A DNA stretch of 50,630 bases from an uncultured Bacteroidales bacterium (GTDB taxonomy: Bacteria > Bacteroidota > Bacteroidia > Bacteroidales > Paludibacteraceae). The notes under the pieces are model-generated. The model had not been told where the DNA came from and searched no databases. It saw only the letters and a list, made by a program, of their open reading frames with translations. The stretch is taken from assembly GCA_902771935.1 (NCBI GenBank), contig CACXYM010000016.1:1-50630 (forward strand), written 5' to 3'. The position numbers were made by a program, and so were the translations under genes. Below are positions 49,074 to 50,630 of the stretch, in pieces. Each line of letters begins with the position of its first letter. Within the stretch, counting starts at the first letter, position 1.

Positions 49074-50515
49074 AGCAGTTCGCGGATTTCAGAGATTAAA
49101 CGTGCAGAGTCTTCGTTGAGGTCAGAGAGTGCTGCAAGGATATCGGCAGGTGTGCGGTCATCAACCACTTCCGGCTTGTTCGGGTTCTTAACTGAGAGGT
49201 CGCAGTCCTCGCCGAGGGAGTCCACATCAATAGACCAAGAGTTCACGGACTCAGCTTTAGTCTTTTGGAGTTTGATAAAGTCCGCCAAATCATCTTCGGA
49301 GAGAGGACTGGTTTTGCCCAACGTACGACCGAGGTTCAATTGGTAGTACCATATCTTGCGAGTGGGTTCACCTTTGGTGAAGAATAGCACAACGGTTTTG
49401 ACACCAGCACCAGTGAATACTCCGGAAGGCAGGTCTAATATAGTATGCAGGTTGCACTCCTCGAGCAGTTTGCGTCTTACACCTGCTGCGTCACCGTTAC
49501 TGAGGAAAGTATTCTTAATAACGATACCAGCGCGACCGTTGACCTTGAGCATCTTGATGAAGTGCTGCATGAACATATATGCAGTTTCGGAAGTCTTGAT
49601 ATCGAAGTTCTGTTGTACCTCAGCACGCTCACTACCGCCGAAAGGTGGATTGGCAAGGATAACGTTCTTGCGGTCTTTCTCCATGATACCAGTAAGGTTC
49701 TCCGCGAGCGTGTTACCGCGCACAATATTAGGAGCAGCTACGCCATGGAAAATCATATTCATAGTAGCGATGATATACGGCAGACCTTTTTTCTCCTTAC
49801 CGAAGTACGTAGATTTCTGCAATTTGTCGGCATCAGCAACGGATTTAACCTGTTCGGACATATAGTTGAACGCCTCACAGAGGAAGCCGGCAGAACCGCA
49901 AGCAGGGTCATAGACAGTTTCACCGATACGCGGATTGACTACTTGCACGATAGAGCGAATAAGTGGACGAGGGGTATAATACTCGCCACCATTACGCCCC
50001 GCGTTACCCATACGACGGATTTTGTCTTCATAGAGGACAGTCATTTCGTGCTTATCGTCGGCCGATTGGAATTGTAAGGTATCAATTTTATTGATAATCT
50101 CGCGCATATTGTAACCGCTGTTGATCTTATTGCGGAGCTCGGAGAATATCTCACCGATCTTATACTCGAGCGTATCGGCAGAAGGAGCAGAGTTTTTGAA
50201 CTGCTTGAGAGCAGGGAAGAGTTTCGTATTGACAAAATCCACGAGGTCGTCGCCTGTCATTGCATTGATAACGTCTAACTCGCCTTTGTCATTCTTAGGC
50301 GCAGCCCACGCAGACCAGCGGTTGAAGCCGGTAACTAAACGCTTATACTCTTTGCCGTTTAATTGTGCTTCCATTTCGCGCTCAGTCTCAAGGTCGTCTA
50401 AGTACTTGAGAAAAAGCAGCCAAGAGGTTTGTTCGATGTAGTCTAGCTCATTACTGCAGCCCGCTTCGTTGCGGAGAATGCCGTCGATGGCATTAAATGT
50501 GGATTCGTATTTCAT
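49070..50515 (-). CDS. hsdM: type I restriction-modification, methyltransferase (M) subunit
   Basis: HsdM methylates adenine N6 in the target bound by HsdS. The 481-residue protein has an N-terminal helical domain (about 1-150), the SAM-binding motif DPACGSAGF (203-211) and the catalytic NPPF (289-292), standard for gamma-type N6-adenine methyltransferases. The open-site motif GGEYYTPRPLI (about 176-186) is also conserved. It starts 3 bp after a partial upstream gene and is translationally coupled to hsdS. Confidence 0.96.
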   Translation of the reverse strand: MKYESTFNAIDGILRNEAGCSNELDYIEQTSWLLFLKYLDDLETEREMEAQLNGKEYKRLVTGFNRWSAWAAPKNDKGELDVINAMTGDDLVDFVNTKLFPALKQFKNSAPSADTLEYKIGEIFSELRNKINSGYNMREIINKIDTLQFQSADDKHEMTVLYEDKIRRMGNAGRNGGEYYTPRPLIRSIVQVVNPRIGETVYDPACGSAGFLCEAFNYMSEQVKSVADADKLQKSTYFGKEKKGLPYIIATMNMIFHGVAAPNIVRGNTLAENLTGIMEKDRKNVILANPPFGGSERAEVQQNFDIKTSETAYMFMQHFIKMLKVNGRAGIVIKNTFLSNGDAAGVRRKLLEECNLHTILDLPSGVFTGAGVKTVVLFFTKGEPTRKIWYYQLNLGRTLGKTSPLSEDDLADFIKLQKTKAESVNSWSIDVDSLGEDCDLSVKNPNKPEVVDDRTPADILAALSDLNEDSARLISEIRELL

Positions 50516-50518
50516 ATC

Positions 50519-50630
50519 CTATTCTCTATCCAAAAACTTACTATATAAAAACGCATCGGTGACTTTGCCGTTGGTCAGGTCGCAGACCACCTCGGCGGGA
50601 ACAAGTCCATCGTCATAGGGCTCGGACGCT
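50519..50630 (-). CDS. C-terminal part of an unidentified protein encoded upstream of hsdM
   Basis: An open frame enters from the window edge and ends with TAG at 50521-50519, 3 bp before the hsdM ATG. The visible end reads DGLVPAEVVCDLTNGKVTDA followed by a short tail FLYSKFLDRE. Tight spacing suggests it belongs to the restriction operon. The fragment is too short to assign. Confidence 0.55.
   Translation of the reverse strand, partial: ASEPYDDGLVPAEVVCDLTNGKVTDAFLYSKFLDRE

Overview
The window is chromosomal DNA of a member of the Bacteroidales (phylum Bacteroidota). Supporting signs are the mraZ-rsmH-ftsL-ftsI-murE-mraY-murD cluster with a Bacteroidetes-type FtsL, BspA-like leucine-rich surface proteins, DUF4296 and GldF-like proteins, and the absence of Shine-Dalgarno sequences. 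Six promoters fit the Bacteroides pattern TTTG, 20 bases, TAnnTTTG exactly and others fit closely. The family or genus cannot be fixed from this sequence.

Layout. 1-6575 (minus): division and cell-wall operon from a MraZ-type promoter, leaving the window inside murD. 6725-15598 (minus): a tight run yihY, alpha-amylase, BspA-like protein, S9 peptidase, acyl-ACP thioesterase, rlmH. It lies behind an RNA block (tRNA-Gly, an unassigned structured RNA, RNase P RNA) that has its own promoter. 16329-18811 (plus): a YoeB-type toxin-antitoxin pair, a 116-base imperfect palindrome and a second BspA-like protein. 18908-19411 (minus): a small protein of unknown family. 19764-31490 (plus): metK behind a probable SAM-II riboswitch, lspA, DUF4296, the L13/S9 and S2/EF-Ts operons with structured leaders, a lipoprotein and outer-membrane protein, the three-subunit fumarate reductase and a DUF975 protein. 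31572-32789 (plus): tRNA-Arg and a secreted endonuclease/phosphatase-family protein. 33006-39647 (minus): pheT, prfC, a nucleoside-permease-like carrier, a GldF-like permease and a phosphodiesterase. 39656-45430 (minus): an accessory, phage-like block. 45448-50630 (minus): a type I restriction-modification system hsdM-hsdS-hsdR.

The accessory block (39.7-45.4 kb) holds a Rep-like winged-helix protein with iteron-like palindromes inside its gene, an HNH endonuclease, a zinc-ribbon protein, a lysis-like cassette (DUF5675, lipoprotein, two-helix membrane protein) and two paralogous small proteins with related structured leaders. It has no integrase, capsid, tail or terminase gene, so it looks like a satellite, a remnant or a domesticated module.

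Most unusual signals: (1) a 36-bp palindromic element in the same reading frame in two unrelated genes (S9 peptidase and pheT), with a compensatory base-pair change between the copies; (2) arrays of 7-bp repeats at several gene boundaries and inside RNase P RNA; (3) a roughly 80-residue Ala/Lys/Glu-rich extension on the fumarate reductase flavoprotein; (4) a shared 25-residue C-terminal tail on three unrelated secreted proteins; (5) the SAM-II-like element before metK; (6) the capsid-less lysis/replication block.
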